A DNA stretch of 64,000 nt, taken from contig JAJDVT010000063.1 of assembly GCA_022826005.1 (NCBI GenBank), positions 62,001 to 126,000 of the forward strand, given 5' to 3'. Position numbers and translations under genes: made by a program. Of the stretch, positions 9,304-20,300 are shown one piece after another; the stretch's first letter is position 1, and the number at the start of each line of letters is the position of its first letter. This DNA is from Gemmatimonadota bacterium. GTDB lineage: Bacteria; Gemmatimonadota; Gemmatimonadetes; Longimicrobiales; Gaopeijiaceae. The notes beneath the pieces are model-generated. The model was given only the letters and a program-made list of their open reading frames with translations. It ran no database searches and was not told the origin of the DNA.

Positions 9304-10680
9304 TCAACTGCCGTAGATCGTGCCGCAGGGCTGGTCGCGCCCGGTCCCCAGCTCGGGACGCGCCAGGCACTCGTTCTGCGGGAAGGGTAGCTGAAGGAAC
9401 ACGACGTGGTCGCTGCGGGCCCTGGGGAGCTGGTCCGTGCGGCCGTACTGCCGTGCGTCGTAGTACGTGAAACCGCCCTCCAGCGCGAGCGACATGAACT
9501 TGTTGTAGAGGATCTCGTCGAGCACGGCTGCGTCGTTGCCGGGATCCTCGAAGGGCGCCAGGCCGTGCGCGGCGCGGACGATGTTCACATCGTCGATGGC
9601 CCCCTGGCGGTCACCCGTGGCGAGGGCGGCCTCGGCGTGAATAAGGATCAGCTCCTCGTTCCTGACCCACGGGACGGGCGAATCCTGATTCGGATAGATC
9701 GTGTACCGCTCGGTGACGTCGATGCCCAGCAGCGAGAAGACCTGGGGCTGGACCTCGACCTTGCTGGCGCGGTCGTCGGGGGTCCCGTCCGGCTTCATCT
9801 GGGCATCCGCCAGGAAGCGCGGGTGCGCGAAGTGGCTCGCGCGCGAGAAGAACGGGTTGGCGGCGTCGCCGGGATTGGTGCTGTAGTTGTGGTACAGCCC
9901 GTAGTCGAGATCGCCGCCGGGGTTCATGAACGAACCCGCAAGGGCGCTCATCGCTTCGCCCCATTCGCCGTTGTACTTGTGGTAGCGGGCCTTGAGCGCG
10001 CGGTTGAGCCGGATGAAGTCTGAGGGAGTGGAGAAGCCCTCGTACCCGCTCGTCAGCCCGAAGGGGAAGGAGCTCCCCGCGCTGGAGAGGTGCTGCTGCG
10101 CTTCGTCCAGCAGCTGGTGGATGCGGGCATGGACCTGGTCCTCGCTCACGATGGGCGACAGCTCGTCACCGGGGTCGGCGGGCGGCTCCAGCGCCGCGCC
10201 GAACGAGGTGTGCATGATGATGATGTTCCAGAGCGACTGGGCCGCCACCGTCTTGGCGAAGCCCCGGATCGCGTTCTTGTCCGGCTCGGCGATCGCCTCG
10301 ACGGCGTCCACCGCGTCGAGCAGCACCTGGATGTTCTTGAGGCTGGAATACCCCCAGAAGGCGCCCCCGTTTACCGGGTCAAGGGGGCCGATAAGGCGGT
10401 TGGTGGTGGTGCGGGGCTCCTCCGGGCGAAGGTCGTACGCCTCGCGTCCCCAGATGCCCACGTAGAGCACCCGCGATGAGGTGTTGCCGCGGGCGGTCGC
10501 CATCAGGTTCTGGGCCGCCGCCACCACGCTGTTGACGGTGGGGTTGGTGGTCAGGTCCTCGACGCTCGGGTCGTTGAAGTTCGGCACGACGAGGTCGGTG
10601 CACGCCGCGCCCGACAGGGCCAGCACAAGCGCCGCCGCGCCGGCCGCCATCTTCCTGTTTCGTTTGTTCTTGCTGTTCAT
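9304..10680 (-). CDS. SusD/RagB-family outer-membrane nutrient-binding lipoprotein
   Basis: 458-aa surface lipoprotein that caps a SusC-type TonB-dependent transporter. The signal peptide ends in lipobox LSGAAC, and the mature protein starts at that Cys. Typical SusD features are the N-terminal NFNDPSVEDLTTNPT segment, TPR-like helices, RNEELILIHAEAALATGD and a C-terminal ALEGGFTYYDARQYGR region. A GGGAG ribosome-binding site precedes the ATG. It lies 27 bp after susC and is read from the same transcript. The substrate (peptide, glycan or other) cannot be deduced; the neighbouring peptidase makes peptides possible. Confidence 0.93.
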   Translation of the reverse strand: MNSKNKRNRKMAAGAAALVLALSGAACTDLVVPNFNDPSVEDLTTNPTVNSVVAAAQNLMATARGNTSSRVLYVGIWGREAYDLRPEEPRTTTNRLIGPLDPVNGGAFWGYSSLKNIQVLLDAVDAVEAIAEPDKNAIRGFAKTVAAQSLWNIIIMHTSFGAALEPPADPGDELSPIVSEDQVHARIHQLLDEAQQHLSSAGSSFPFGLTSGYEGFSTPSDFIRLNRALKARYHKYNGEWGEAMSALAGSFMNPGGDLDYGLYHNYSTNPGDAANPFFSRASHFAHPRFLADAQMKPDGTPDDRASKVEVQPQVFSLLGIDVTERYTIYPNQDSPVPWVRNEELILIHAEAALATGDRQGAIDDVNIVRAAHGLAPFEDPGNDAAVLDEILYNKFMSLALEGGFTYYDARQYGRTDQLPRARSDHVVFLQLPFPQNECLARPELGTGRDQPCGTIYGS

Positions 10681-10707
10681 TTCGAATATCTCCCTGGCCT
10701 GCGCCGC

Positions 10708-13700
10708 TCAGAAGCCCATGTTGACGGAGAACCAGAAGCTCCGGCTCGGTGGATAGGGCGCCACATCGATGTTCCGCGCGATCGCCTCCGAGCCGAAGTT
10801 GCTCACCTCGGGGTCCATGCCCCCGTAGCCAGTGAACGTCAGGACGTTCCTGCCGCTGAGCGAGAGGGTCATGTTGCTGACGCGGCCCCACATCATGCCG
10901 ATGAACCGCTCGGGCACGTCGTAGTTGACCGTGACCTCGCGCAACTTCACGAAGGTGGCGTCCTCCAGCCAGACGCTGGAGATCTTGCTGGGGTAGACGC
11001 GCAGGCGGAAGTCGCCGAGCGACTCGCCGGGCATGCAGCCTTGGTCGGTGCACGGGTCGGCGTAGTCCTCCGCGTTCTTGCTGAGGTCGTAGAGCCAGCC
11101 GGTGAGGTTCGCAACCGTGCCGCCCTGCTGCCAGTCGAAGAGCATGTAGGCGCTGAAGTCGCCGAAGCGGAAGTCGTTGCCGAAGCCCATCCGGAAGTCC
11201 GGGTTCGCGTCTCCCAGCACCACGATGATCCGGTCACCGACCTCACAGGGGCCGCCGCAGCGCGGATCGTTTGCGACGGCGGCCGTGTCGCGGCCGAAGA
11301 AGGCCGACGGCGATTTGCCCTCGGTGATCTGGAAGCCGCCCAGCGCCGTGCCGAAGCCGCCCGCGCGGAACTCGGGCACCGGCAATTCGACGATCTCGCT
11401 GCGGTCCGTCGAGAAGGTGGCGTTCGTCGTCCAGCTGAAGCCTTCCGTGGTTACGGGGAAGACGGTCAGCCCGGCCTCCACGCCCAGCGTTTCCATGACG
11501 CCGCCGTTGAAGATCTGGGTGCTGAAGCCGGTCGACGGCGGCAGCGCGCGCTGCAGGAGCAGATCGGTGATCTCCTTCTGGTATACGGTCAGCTCGAGCG
11601 TGGCGCGGTCGCCCAGGAGGGTGGCGTCGGTGCCGAACTCGATCTCGCGCTGGCGCTCGGGCTTGAGGTCCGGCGCCACGGTGGTTCCCGAGACCGAGAA
11701 GGTCTGCAGGCCGCCGATGTTGCCGGTGTTCAGGGTGCTGAACTTCTGCCCGTAGAGAGGCTGGTTGCCGGACTGGCCAAAGGCGGCGCGCAGCTTGACC
11801 TCGTCCACCAGCCCCGGCGCGAGCCCCGGAAAGCGGTAGGAGGCGGCGGCCTTGGGATAGTAGAATAGTGACGAGGGCTCCGCGTTGTTGCTGCTCTGGT
11901 CGGCGCGGATCGCGCCCGTCAGGAGGAGCCGGTCGCCCAGCAGAAATTCCTCCTGCACGAAGAACCCGAAGTCCCTGACCTGCTGCCGGTTCTGGCGCAC
12001 CGAAAGGTCGGTTCCGTCGTCGGCGTTGGAGAGCCCGGCGACCAGGTTCTTCGCCGCGATGCGGGAGATGTCGAGGTCGCGTTCCTCGTACTGGAATCCC
12101 GCCGAGAAGGTGGAGGTGAAACTGTCATGGGTGTAGGTGTGGATGCCGTTGGTGCTCCAGTTGACGTAGCGGCTGGCCGCGTCGCCCTTCACACTGGTGC
12201 CCGGCAGTCCGTCGTCGGGCTCGTACTGGAGCTCCGGCGGGCTGAAGATCGTGTTCTGCTGGGTGAAGAAGTCCACTCCCGCGTTTGACACGAAGCGGAG
12301 CGCGTGCCCGCCCGACACGAAGGCGTCCCACGACAGGTTGGCCGCGCCGATGAAGCGGTACACGTCCTCGTCGTTGACGACGTTGGCCGCCGTCTCGAGG
12401 ATGTTGCTGTTGGCGAACGGGTTGCGGGGCCAGGAGCCGTCCTCCCGCTGGCGCAGGTCGATGAAGGACGGGGTCGATGGCAGCGTCATCCAGTAGCTGA
12501 TGCTGCGGTTGTCGTTGTTGGTGAACCCGCGCGCGGTCTTGGTGTGGAGCGCGGTCGTGCTGATGCGGAAGAGGACCGAGGAGCCGATGCTCTGGTCCAC
12601 GTTCAGCTTGAGCGACTGCTTGTCGTAGCCCGTGCCGGTGACGATGCCGCCGTCGTGCTTGACCAGCCCGGAGACGTAGTAGCGGGTGGACTCGTTCCCA
12701 CCGTTCACGCTGAGCGCGCTCTCGTAGGAGAGGGGCGTGTTGCCGGCCAGGAACTCCTCGTGGTCGTAGAAGGCGTCAGCAGAGTAGAAGTTGGCCGCGT
12801 TGGGGCCGAAGGCGTCCACTGCGTCCTCCATGGTGTCGAACTTGCGCAGCCCGAGGTCGTTGGTCTTCTGGAAGAAGCCGAGGCGCTGGGTAAAGTTGAA
12901 GCGGGGCGCGCCCACGAGGCCGCGCTTGGTGGTGATCAGGACGACGCCGTTGGTGGCCTTCGAGCCGTAGATCGCGGACGCGGAAGCCCCCTTGAGGATC
13001 TCGATGCTCTCGATGTCGTTGGGATTGAGGTCGGCGATCCGGTTGGGCGCGTTGTCCTGCTGGCCCCCGCGGACCGGGCTGCTCGACGAGACCGTGACCA
13101 CGTGCACGTTGGACGCGATCTCGTCGTTGCTGACGATCACGCCGTCGACGACGTAGAGCGGCCGGTGGTCGCCGATGATCGACGAAGTGCCGCGCAGCTG
13201 CACCTGGATGCCGCCGCCGGGGGCGCCGTTGTTCGCCTGCACGTTGGCGCCCGCGATGCGGCCCTGGAGCGCCTGCTCGAAGCTGGCGACGGGAGCGCGG
13301 GAAAGGTCCTCCGCGCCCACCGTGGCCACCGCGTTGGCGAGGTTCTGGCGCCGCACGCCGGTCGCCTGCCCGGTGACGACGATCGCGTCGAGGTTGAGCA
13401 CGTCCCGCTCGAGTTCGATGGGAACGTTGGTCTGTCCGGCGGCAACGGTGATCTCGACGCTGCGGTAGCCGATGATCCGCACCGTAAGTCGCTGCTCGCC
13501 GGCCGGGAGTTCGAGGGAGAAGTTCCCCTCGTCGTTGGAGTAGGCGTGGACGGTGGTGCCCTCCAGATTGATCAGCGCTGATGCGACCGGGACTTCGCCG
13601 CCCGTCTCGGTGACCTTGCCGGTCACGGTGCGGGTCTGGGCGGAGAGCGTTGGCGCCCCGAGGAACGCGCCGAGCAGTAGGAGGGGGATCGAACGGGTAA

Positions 13701-13713
13701 GCCGGTGTTCCAT
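10708..13713 (-). CDS. SusC/RagA-family TonB-dependent outer-membrane transporter
   Basis: 1001-aa TonB-linked outer-membrane protein. Order: signal peptide (LLLLGAFLGAPTLSAQ), a carboxypeptidase-like beta-sandwich (VTGKVTETGGEVPVASALI... about residues 28-105), a plug with the SusC signature LRGTSSIIGDHRPLYVVDGV and EILKGASASAIYGSKATNGV, then the 22-strand barrel ending in an aromatic FSVNMGF terminus. Size fits the family. The GGGAGG ribosome-binding site is 6 nt before the ATG. Upstream are about 200 bp of leader and then a 37-bp double-dyad element (13911-13946). Confidence 0.95.
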   Translation of the reverse strand: MEHRLTRSIPLLLLGAFLGAPTLSAQTRTVTGKVTETGGEVPVASALINLEGTTVHAYSNDEGNFSLELPAGEQRLTVRIIGYRSVEITVAAGQTNVPIELERDVLNLDAIVVTGQATGVRRQNLANAVATVGAEDLSRAPVASFEQALQGRIAGANVQANNGAPGGGIQVQLRGTSSIIGDHRPLYVVDGVIVSNDEIASNVHVVTVSSSSPVRGGQQDNAPNRIADLNPNDIESIEILKGASASAIYGSKATNGVVLITTKRGLVGAPRFNFTQRLGFFQKTNDLGLRKFDTMEDAVDAFGPNAANFYSADAFYDHEEFLAGNTPLSYESALSVNGGNESTRYYVSGLVKHDGGIVTGTGYDKQSLKLNVDQSIGSSVLFRISTTALHTKTARGFTNNDNRSISYWMTLPSTPSFIDLRQREDGSWPRNPFANSNILETAANVVNDEDVYRFIGAANLSWDAFVSGGHALRFVSNAGVDFFTQQNTIFSPPELQYEPDDGLPGTSVKGDAASRYVNWSTNGIHTYTHDSFTSTFSAGFQYEERDLDISRIAAKNLVAGLSNADDGTDLSVRQNRQQVRDFGFFVQEEFLLGDRLLLTGAIRADQSSNNAEPSSLFYYPKAAASYRFPGLAPGLVDEVKLRAAFGQSGNQPLYGQKFSTLNTGNIGGLQTFSVSGTTVAPDLKPERQREIEFGTDATLLGDRATLELTVYQKEITDLLLQRALPPSTGFSTQIFNGGVMETLGVEAGLTVFPVTTEGFSWTTNATFSTDRSEIVELPVPEFRAGGFGTALGGFQITEGKSPSAFFGRDTAAVANDPRCGGPCEVGDRIIVVLGDANPDFRMGFGNDFRFGDFSAYMLFDWQQGGTVANLTGWLYDLSKNAEDYADPCTDQGCMPGESLGDFRLRVYPSKISSVWLEDATFVKLREVTVNYDVPERFIGMMWGRVSNMTLSLSGRNVLTFTGYGGMDPEVSNFGSEAIARNIDVAPYPPSRSFWFSVNMGF

Positions 13714-13910
13714 GAGGACCTCCCTGGTTCGGAACCGGCGATGGCCCGCTGCTCCGCAGTCCAGCGTCTACCGGACGCCTGCGCGGGCCGGTACTACGGA
13801 ATAGCGGGGCAATCTAGTGCGGGAGGACGGGATGGCAAGTGGGTGGGGGGGCGGGTCGGTTGGGGGGCGTCCGAGCCTGCAATCACAAGCGACAAATTCA
13901 CCTCGGAGTG

Positions 13911-13946
13911 GTAACTTTGCTTTACATTCCGTAAGGTAAGCTTTAC
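13911..13946 (-). repeat. 37-bp double-dyad element, copy E1
   Basis: On the minus strand: GTAAAGCTTACCTTAC, spacer GGAAT, then GTAAAGCAAAGTTAC; the second dyad is 15 bp instead of 16. It begins 36 bp beyond the stop of the first ankyrin gene and lies 198 bp before the susC start, so it could mark a gene 3' end or regulate susCD. Confidence 0.7.
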
Positions 13947-13982
13947 ACGCTCTTCGTGACGGGGAGTAAATGCGCGGAAGGG

Positions 13983-16900
13983 CTAACCGGATCCACCGGG
14001 CGTGCCTGCCGACCGTCGTACCACCTCCAGCCCCTGCAGCGCCCGGTTGTCCCGCGCGTAGTCCAGGGGGGTTCTGCCTTCGTCGTCGAGCGCGGCAAGG
14101 TCGGCGCCGAGGCGCAGAAGCGTGGGAAAAACGGCCGGGTTGTACCGCGCCGCGAGATGAAGGGGGGTGCTGCCCGAGCCGTCGCGGGCGTCCAGGTCCG
14201 CGCCGACGGCGGCCAGTATTTCCAGGACGGCCCGGTTGGGGTTGCGAGACGCCGCTGCGTGAAGTGGAGCGGCCCCGGCATGCGAGCGCGCATGCGGGTC
14301 CACTCCGACATCCAGCAACGCCTGCAGGACGGCGGGGTTGGGATTGCCCGCCGCCGCGACGTGAAGCGCGGTTCTTCCACCGGCACCCCGGACATGCGGA
14401 TCCGCACCGGCTTCCAGAAGGATGGAGATCGCCTCGAGGTTGTCGTTACTCCCGGCGGATTCCAGCAATGGAGTCTGTCCCCCATCCGCACGCGCGTTTG
14501 CGTCCGCTCCGGCACTCAGCAGCGATGCGATCGCGGTTGGGTCGGGGGTCGCACGCGCCGCGTCGTGGAGCGGTGTCATTCCGCTTCGGAAGCCCAGATA
14601 GTTTCCCCTCGTGCGCGCGTTGACGTCCGCGCCCGCATGCACCAGCGCGGCAACCACCCCGGGGTTAGGATTCGCGGTCGCCTCGTGCAGCGGGGTGTCG
14701 TCCCACCTGACGTGGTAGGTGGATCCCGTTGCCCATGCGTTCACCTGCGCTCCCGCTTCCAGCAGCGCGGTCAGGACCGCCGGTTGCGCATTGTGACGGG
14801 CGGCGAGGTGCAGGGGGGAATAGTGTCTGCCGTCGCGCGAGTTGACTTCGGCACCGGCCTCCATGAGTACCGGGATCACCGCGGGGTCGCGGGTCCACTC
14901 AGCCGCCAGGTGCAGTGGTGCGGGGCCTCCGCCCGGGCTCAGGAAAGGATCGCGAGGCTCCTCGCCCCGGGCATTGACGTCGGCGCCCCTCCGGATGCAG
15001 CCGAAGACGATGGCGGCTGTCGCAGCCCGGAAGAAGGCGGGCGTGTTCCATCTCGCGCAGTCGGCGGCATCGGCGGCACGTTCGAACTCCATCCTCATCG
15101 CCGCGGCGCCGCCGAGTTCGACCAGCCGGGCGATGACATCGCTGTTCCCCCTTTCGAGCGCTTCGTGCAGTGGCGTGCGGCCGGTCTCGTCAGCTGCGTC
15201 CAAAGAGGCCCCCGCGTCGACAAGGAACTGGACGACCGGATCCGACCGCGCTGCGTGGTGAAGGGGTGTGCGGCGCGAGTCGTCGCGCGCGTTGACATCC
15301 GCGCCTGCTTCCAGGAGGGCGGCCGCCAGATCGATCCTCCCCCGCCCCGCAACGTCGTGAAGGGGGGTGGTGCCCCGATCCGATCGCGCGTTCACGTCCG
15401 CACCGGCCTCGGCGAGCATTCCGATGAGCGTGGCCGCGAAGTGGTTCGGCCGGTAGGCGTTCACCAGCTGATGCAGGGGCGTGTTGCCGTTCTGGTCCCG
15501 GGCGTTCACGTCGGCGCCATGCTCGATGCAGCCCTGCACGCTTTCGGGCGGGGCGGTGCTGATGAACTCCTCGTCCGGCAACTCGCAAACTCGGCGATCT
15601 CGCACGGTCATCCTGCGGTTGTCCGGCACTTCCCTGTCTGCGCCCAGCTCCATGAGCTTGTCCACCGCCACCGTGTCGCCGTTGTTCCAGGCCAGGTGGA
15701 GGGGAGTCTCTCCCTTCCCGTTGCGGGCATTCACGTCCGCACCCGCGCGCACCAGGGCGGAGACGATCGCCGTATCCGGACGCGGGGCGTCTTCCTGCCG
15801 ATTCGGGCGACGCCGCAAGTACAGAAGGTGCAGGGGCGTGTCACCGTCCTCGTTGCGAGCACCGGGGTCCGCGGCCGCGTCAATCAACAGGGTGACGTTG
15901 TCGTTCTTGCGCGTGCGGACTGCGCCGTGGAGCGGCGTCAGGCCCCGGTCATCCGCGGCATTCACCTCTGCGCCGGCCTCCAGAAGAGCGCCAACGACCG
16001 CCGGGGCGCCGTACTCCGCCGCGACGTCAAGCGCGGACGAGCCGTAGTTGGTCCGCAGATTCACGTCCGCCCCAGCCTCCAGCAGCATCGAGACCGGGGT
16101 GACGTTCTCTCGGAAGCTCGCCAGATACAGTGGAGTCCAGCCGCTGTCGTCTCGCGAGTCGGGATCCACCCCCAGGGCCAGCAGCGTGCGAAGCATCCGC
16201 AGCTGTTCGGGGGATTCATCCACGGTAGTGACCCAATGCAGGACGGTCCCCCGGGCATCGGTCACATTGACGTCGGCTCCAGCTTCCAGCAAGAGCCGAA
16301 CAACGGGCAAGCTGCTCGCCAGGAGCAACGGGGTGGATCCGTTCGCGTTACGCGCCTCCAGCTCCGCACCGGCCTGGAGCAGCAGCGCGACAACCCCGGT
16401 GTCGCCCCGGAGTGCGGCATCATGCAGAGGGGTTGTGCCCTCGTCGTCGCGTGCGTTTGCATTCGCCCCGGCTTCAAGCAGCATCGTCGCGTTGCGGAGG
16501 CTCCCGAGCGACGCGGCGACGTGCAGCGGGGTGTGCCCGGCGTCGTTTCGGGAGTGCGGGTCGGCACCCCGGCTCAGCAGCAGGGCGACAATGGCGGGGT
16601 CCTCCGGCCTGAGGGTCCCGACTCCCCTTCGGGGCCACACCGACCCCCAGTGCAGCGGGGTGTTGCCCCCCTCGTCGGGTGCGTGCAGATCCGAGCCGGA
16701 ATCGAGGCAATCTGCTACGTGTTCGGGAAGAGCGGTTCGGCGAAAGAGCTGTGTGTTCCAGTATTCGCAGTGGGCCGGGTCGGCTGCGCTGCCCCGATCG
16801 TCGCGTGCCTCCGGGTCGGCCCCCGCGGCGAGCAGTTCCCGGATCACGGCACGCTCGTTGTACCATGCCCTGTGAAGCGGTGTGCGCTGGTACGCGTCGC

Positions 16901-17306
16901 GTGCGTTCACGTTCGCGCCGGCGGCTATCAGCGCGGCGATGACCTCGGGAGTCCGGTTCCCCCCCGCGGCATCGTGCAGGGGGGTCCGCTCCGCCCAGTC
17001 CCTCGCGTTCACGTCCGCGCCAGCCGCGAGCAGCGCGGACACGACTCCAATGTCCCCGTCTCGAGCGGACGCCGCGTGCAGGAGGGTCTTGTTGTTGTTG
17101 TCACGAGCGTCGATGTCGGTCCCGCCCCGGAGGCAGGCGTTCACCGTGTCGGCGGTTGCCGTCCGAAGGAACCACGAGAAGCGGCCCTCACTCCAGTCTT
17201 CGCAGTCCGGCGGGCCGTCTCCTGTCAGGATGGTGCGCTGGGCCGTGGCGGGGGTTGCGAGCAGCAGGAGTGCTCCGGCTACGGCAAGTCGACTGAATCT
17301 TCCCAT
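13983..17306 (-). CDS. Giant exported ankyrin-repeat protein 1
   Basis: 1107 aa. The start at 17306 (not the upstream in-frame ATG) has the ribosome-binding site GGAGGG 6 nt before it and gives a clean signal peptide ending ATPATAQ. The rest is nearly continuous ankyrin repeats with the consensus G.TPLH.AA....V...LL.AGADVNARD. Four non-canonical cysteine modules interrupt them near residues 33 (CEDW), 178 (CEYWNT), 572 (CELP) and 749 (CARWNT); each has a second Cys about 20-25 residues on (for example VADCLDSG), suggesting a disulfide per module. The C-terminus has the array-wide ending LRLGADLAALDDEGRTPLDY. Closest relative is its neighbour, protein 2. Ankyrin repeats bind proteins; the partner is unknown. 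Confidence 0.9.
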   Translation of the reverse strand: MGRFSRLAVAGALLLLATPATAQRTILTGDGPPDCEDWSEGRFSWFLRTATADTVNACLRGGTDIDARDNNNKTLLHAASARDGDIGVVSALLAAGADVNARDWAERTPLHDAAGGNRTPEVIAALIAAGANVNARDAYQRTPLHRAWYNERAVIRELLAAGADPEARDDRGSAADPAHCEYWNTQLFRRTALPEHVADCLDSGSDLHAPDEGGNTPLHWGSVWPRRGVGTLRPEDPAIVALLLSRGADPHSRNDAGHTPLHVAASLGSLRNATMLLEAGANANARDDEGTTPLHDAALRGDTGVVALLLQAGAELEARNANGSTPLLLASSLPVVRLLLEAGADVNVTDARGTVLHWVTTVDESPEQLRMLRTLLALGVDPDSRDDSGWTPLYLASFRENVTPVSMLLEAGADVNLRTNYGSSALDVAAEYGAPAVVGALLEAGAEVNAADDRGLTPLHGAVRTRKNDNVTLLIDAAADPGARNEDGDTPLHLLYLRRRPNRQEDAPRPDTAIVSALVRAGADVNARNGKGETPLHLAWNNGDTVAVDKLMELGADREVPDNRRMTVRDRRVCELPDEEFISTAPPESVQGCIEHGADVNARDQNGNTPLHQLVNAYRPNHFAATLIGMLAEAGADVNARSDRGTTPLHDVAGRGRIDLAAALLEAGADVNARDDSRRTPLHHAARSDPVVQFLVDAGASLDAADETGRTPLHEALERGNSDVIARLVELGGAAAMRMEFERAADAADCARWNTPAFFRAATAAIVFGCIRRGADVNARGEEPRDPFLSPGGGPAPLHLAAEWTRDPAVIPVLMEAGAEVNSRDGRHYSPLHLAARHNAQPAVLTALLEAGAQVNAWATGSTYHVRWDDTPLHEATANPNPGVVAALVHAGADVNARTRGNYLGFRSGMTPLHDAARATPDPTAIASLLSAGADANARADGGQTPLLESAGSNDNLEAISILLEAGADPHVRGAGGRTALHVAAAGNPNPAVLQALLDVGVDPHARSHAGAAPLHAAASRNPNRAVLEILAAVGADLDARDGSGSTPLHLAARYNPAVFPTLLRLGADLAALDDEGRTPLDYARDNRALQGLEVVRRSAGTPGGSG

Positions 17307-17354
17307 GAGACCCTCCGCAGGAGCCACGCCTTATGCGGGCGACGATCGATCACT
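17307..17354 (-). promoter_or_regulatory. Conserved 5' leader with hairpin covering the ribosome-binding site (ankyrin gene 1)
   Basis: The leader between element E2 and the ATG is nearly identical to those of ankyrin genes 2 and 6. It can form CTCC-TGC-GGAG, in which GGAG is the Shine-Dalgarno sequence, and an upstream stem CGCC/GGCG. Pairing would hide the ribosome-binding site. No experimental support; the inference is from sequence and conservation. Confidence 0.45.
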
Positions 17355-17391
17355 GTAAGGCAGAGTTTACATTCTGACATGTGTAGTTTAC
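17355..17391 (-). repeat. 37-bp double-dyad element, copy E2
   Basis: Minus strand: GTAAACTACACATGTC, AGAAT, GTAAACTCTGCCTTAC. It begins 3 bp after the stop of ankyrin gene 2 and lies 49 bp before the start of ankyrin gene 1. The first dyad's right half is changed to TGTC; the second dyad is intact. Confidence 0.85.
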
Positions 17392-17394
17392 TTA

Positions 17395-20300
17395 TCAGCG
17401 TTCCAGACGGCCACTGGCCGGGCCGCGGGGAGGACCTCCCGACTGCCGCACGACCTCCAGCCCCTGCAGCGCCCGGTTCTCCCGCGCGTAGTCGAGAGGG
17501 GTCCGGCCCTCGTCGTCGAGGGCGGCAAGGTCGGCGCCGAGGCGCAGAAGGACGGGAAACACAGCCGGATTGTGCCGCGCCGCGAGATGAAGGGGGGTCT
17601 GGCCCGAGTCGTCGCGTGCGTTCAGATCCGACCCGAGGGCGGCCAGGAGCTCCGGGACGGCCCGGTTGGGGTTGCGCTGCGCAGCCTCGTGCAGCGGAGT
17701 GGCCCCGGTCCGCGAGCGCGCCTGCGGGTCCAATCCGGCGTCCAGCAGCGTCTGCAGTACGGAGGGGTTGGGATTGCCCGCCGCCGCGACGTGAAGCGCC
17801 GTTCTTCCGCCGGCACCGCGGGCATGCAGATCCGCGCCGGCTTCCAGAAGTACGGAGATCACCTGGGGGTTGCCGTTACCCCCAGCCGCTTCCAGCAACG
17901 GCGTCTCCCCCACATCCGCCCGCGCGTTTACGTCCGCACCGGCATTCAGCAGCGATGCGAGCGCGGTGGGGTCGGGGGTCGAACGCGCTACGTAGTGGAG
18001 CGGTGTCATGCCGTTCCGGGAACCCAGGTAACGTGCCATGCCACGTGCGTTGACGTCCGCGCCCGCGTGCACCAGCGCGGCAACGATCCCGGGGTTCGGG
18101 TTCCGGGTCGCCTGGTGCAGCGGGGTTTCGTCCCACCTGACGCTTCGCCAAGACCCCGTTGCCCATGCGTTCACCTCCGCCCCCGCTTCCAGCAGCGCGG
18201 TGAGGACCGCCGGATCGGGGTTGCGGCGGGCGGCGAGGTGCAGCGGGGAATAGTGGCTGCCGTCGCGCGCGCTGACTTCGGCACCTGCCTCCACGAGAAC
18301 CGGGATCACTCCGGGGTCGCGGGTCCACTCCGCCGCCAGATGCAGCGGTGCGGGGCCCCCGCCCGGCCTCAGGGAAATGTCGCGAGACTCCTCCCTGGCA
18401 TTGACGTCGGCACCCCTCCGGATGCAGCCAAAGACGATGGCAGCCGTCGCGGCCCGGAAGAAGGCGCGCGAGTTCCATCTCGCGCAGTCCGCGGCATCGG
18501 CGGCATCGGCGGCATGTTCCATCTGCAACCTCAGCGCCGCGTCGCCGCCGAGTTCGACCAGCCGGGCGATGACGCCGCCGTTCCCCCCTTCCAGCGCTTC
18601 ATGCAGTGGCGTGCGGTCGGTCTCGTCAGCCGCGTCCCAGGAGGCCCCCGCGTCCACAAGGAGCTGGGCGACCGGATCCGACCACCGCGATGCGTAGTGA
18701 AGGGGTGTGCGGCGCGAGTCGTCGCGTGCGTTGACGTCCGCGCCTGCTTCCAAGAGGGCGGCCGCCAGATCGACCCTGCTCCGCCACGCAGCGTCGTGGA
18801 GGGGGGTGGTGCCCCGATCCGACCGCGCGTTCAAGTCCGCTCCCGCTTCCGCGAGCATCTCGATGAGCGTGGCCGCGAAGCGGTTCACCCCGGCCCTGGG
18901 GGAGCCGTTCACCAGGTGATGCAGGGGCGTGTTGCCGTCGCGGTCCCGGGCGTTCACGTCGGCGCCATGCTCGATGCAGCCTCGCACGCTCTCGGGCGGG
19001 GCGGTGCTGATGAACTCCTCGTCCGGAAACTCGCAACTCCGGCGATCTCGCACGGTCATCCCGCGGTTGTCCGGAACTTCCCTGTCTGCGCCCAGCTCGA
19101 TGAGCTTGTCCACCGCCACCTTGTCGCCGTTGTTCCAGGCCAGGTGCAGGAGAGTCTCTCCCTTTCCGTTGCGGGCGTTCACGTCCGCACCGGCGCGCAC
19201 CAGGGCGGTGACGATCGCCGTGTCCGGACGCGGGGCGTCTTCCAGCCGACCCCGGCGGCGTGCCAGGTGCAGGGGCGTGTCACGGTCCTGGTTGCGAGCA
19301 CCGGGATCCGCGCCCGCTTCCAGGAGCAGGATCACGTTGTCGGGATTGCGGCCGAAAACTGCTTCGTGCAGCGGAGTGTCACCCGACCGCGTCCGTGCAT
19401 GCAGGTCTTCCCCGGCCTCCAGCAGAGCGGCAACGACCGCCGGGGCGCCGGATGCCGCCGCATTGTGAAGCGCGGACACGCCATAATTGGCCTGCTGGTT
19501 CACCTGCGCGCCGGCCTCCAGCAGCATCAAGACCGGGGTGACGTCCTCGCCAAAACTCGCCAGGTGCAAGGGGGTCCGGCCCCTGTCGTCCCTGGAATCC
19601 ACATCCGCACCAAGATCCAGTAGTGTGCCAAGCAACCGCTGCCGTTCGGGGGATACGTCAAAACTGAGGACAACGTGCAGGATACTCCCCTGCGCACTGG
19701 TCACACTCATGTCCGCTCCCGCCTCCAGCAACAGGCGGACCGACGGCACGCGGTCGGCCTGGAGCACCGGCACGCTGCCGGCCACAAGCAAGGGAGTCGA
19801 GCCGTTGGAGTCACGCGCCTCCACCTCCGCGCCGGCTTGGAGCAGCAGCGCGACAATCCCGGCGTCGCCCCGGAAAGCGGCTTCATGCAGTGGGGTGGAG
19901 CCGTCGTTGTCGCGAGCGTTCACGTCGGCCCCGGCCTGGAGGAGCATCGTCGCGCTGCGGAGGCTCCCGAGCGATGCTGCCAAGTGCAACGGGGTGTGCC
20001 CGGCGTCGTTGCGAGCGTGCGGGTCGGCGCCCCGGCCCAGCAGCATGGCCACGATGTCGAGGTACTCCGGTCCGAGGGTGAGGGCCCACCTCTCCCACGG
20101 GAACCGCTCCGACCCCCAGAGGTGCAGCGGGGTGTTGCCTTCTCCGTCGCGAGCATGCAGATCCACACCGGAATCGAGGCAGTTCGCCACGTCTTCGGGA
20201 AGAGCCGTCCGGCGGAAGCGCGAAGTGTTCCAGTACTCGCAGTGCATCGGGTCGGCCACTCCGCCCCGATGGTCGCGCGCCTCCCCGTCGGCCCCCGCGG

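Noticed and set aside
13956-18053. Very long plus-strand open frames opposite the ankyrin genes (also 23349-28844 and 34440-38774)
   Set aside because: They are antisense to well-supported repeat genes, have no ribosome-binding site or domain, and mirror the GC-rich repeat codons. Long antisense frames are expected here.
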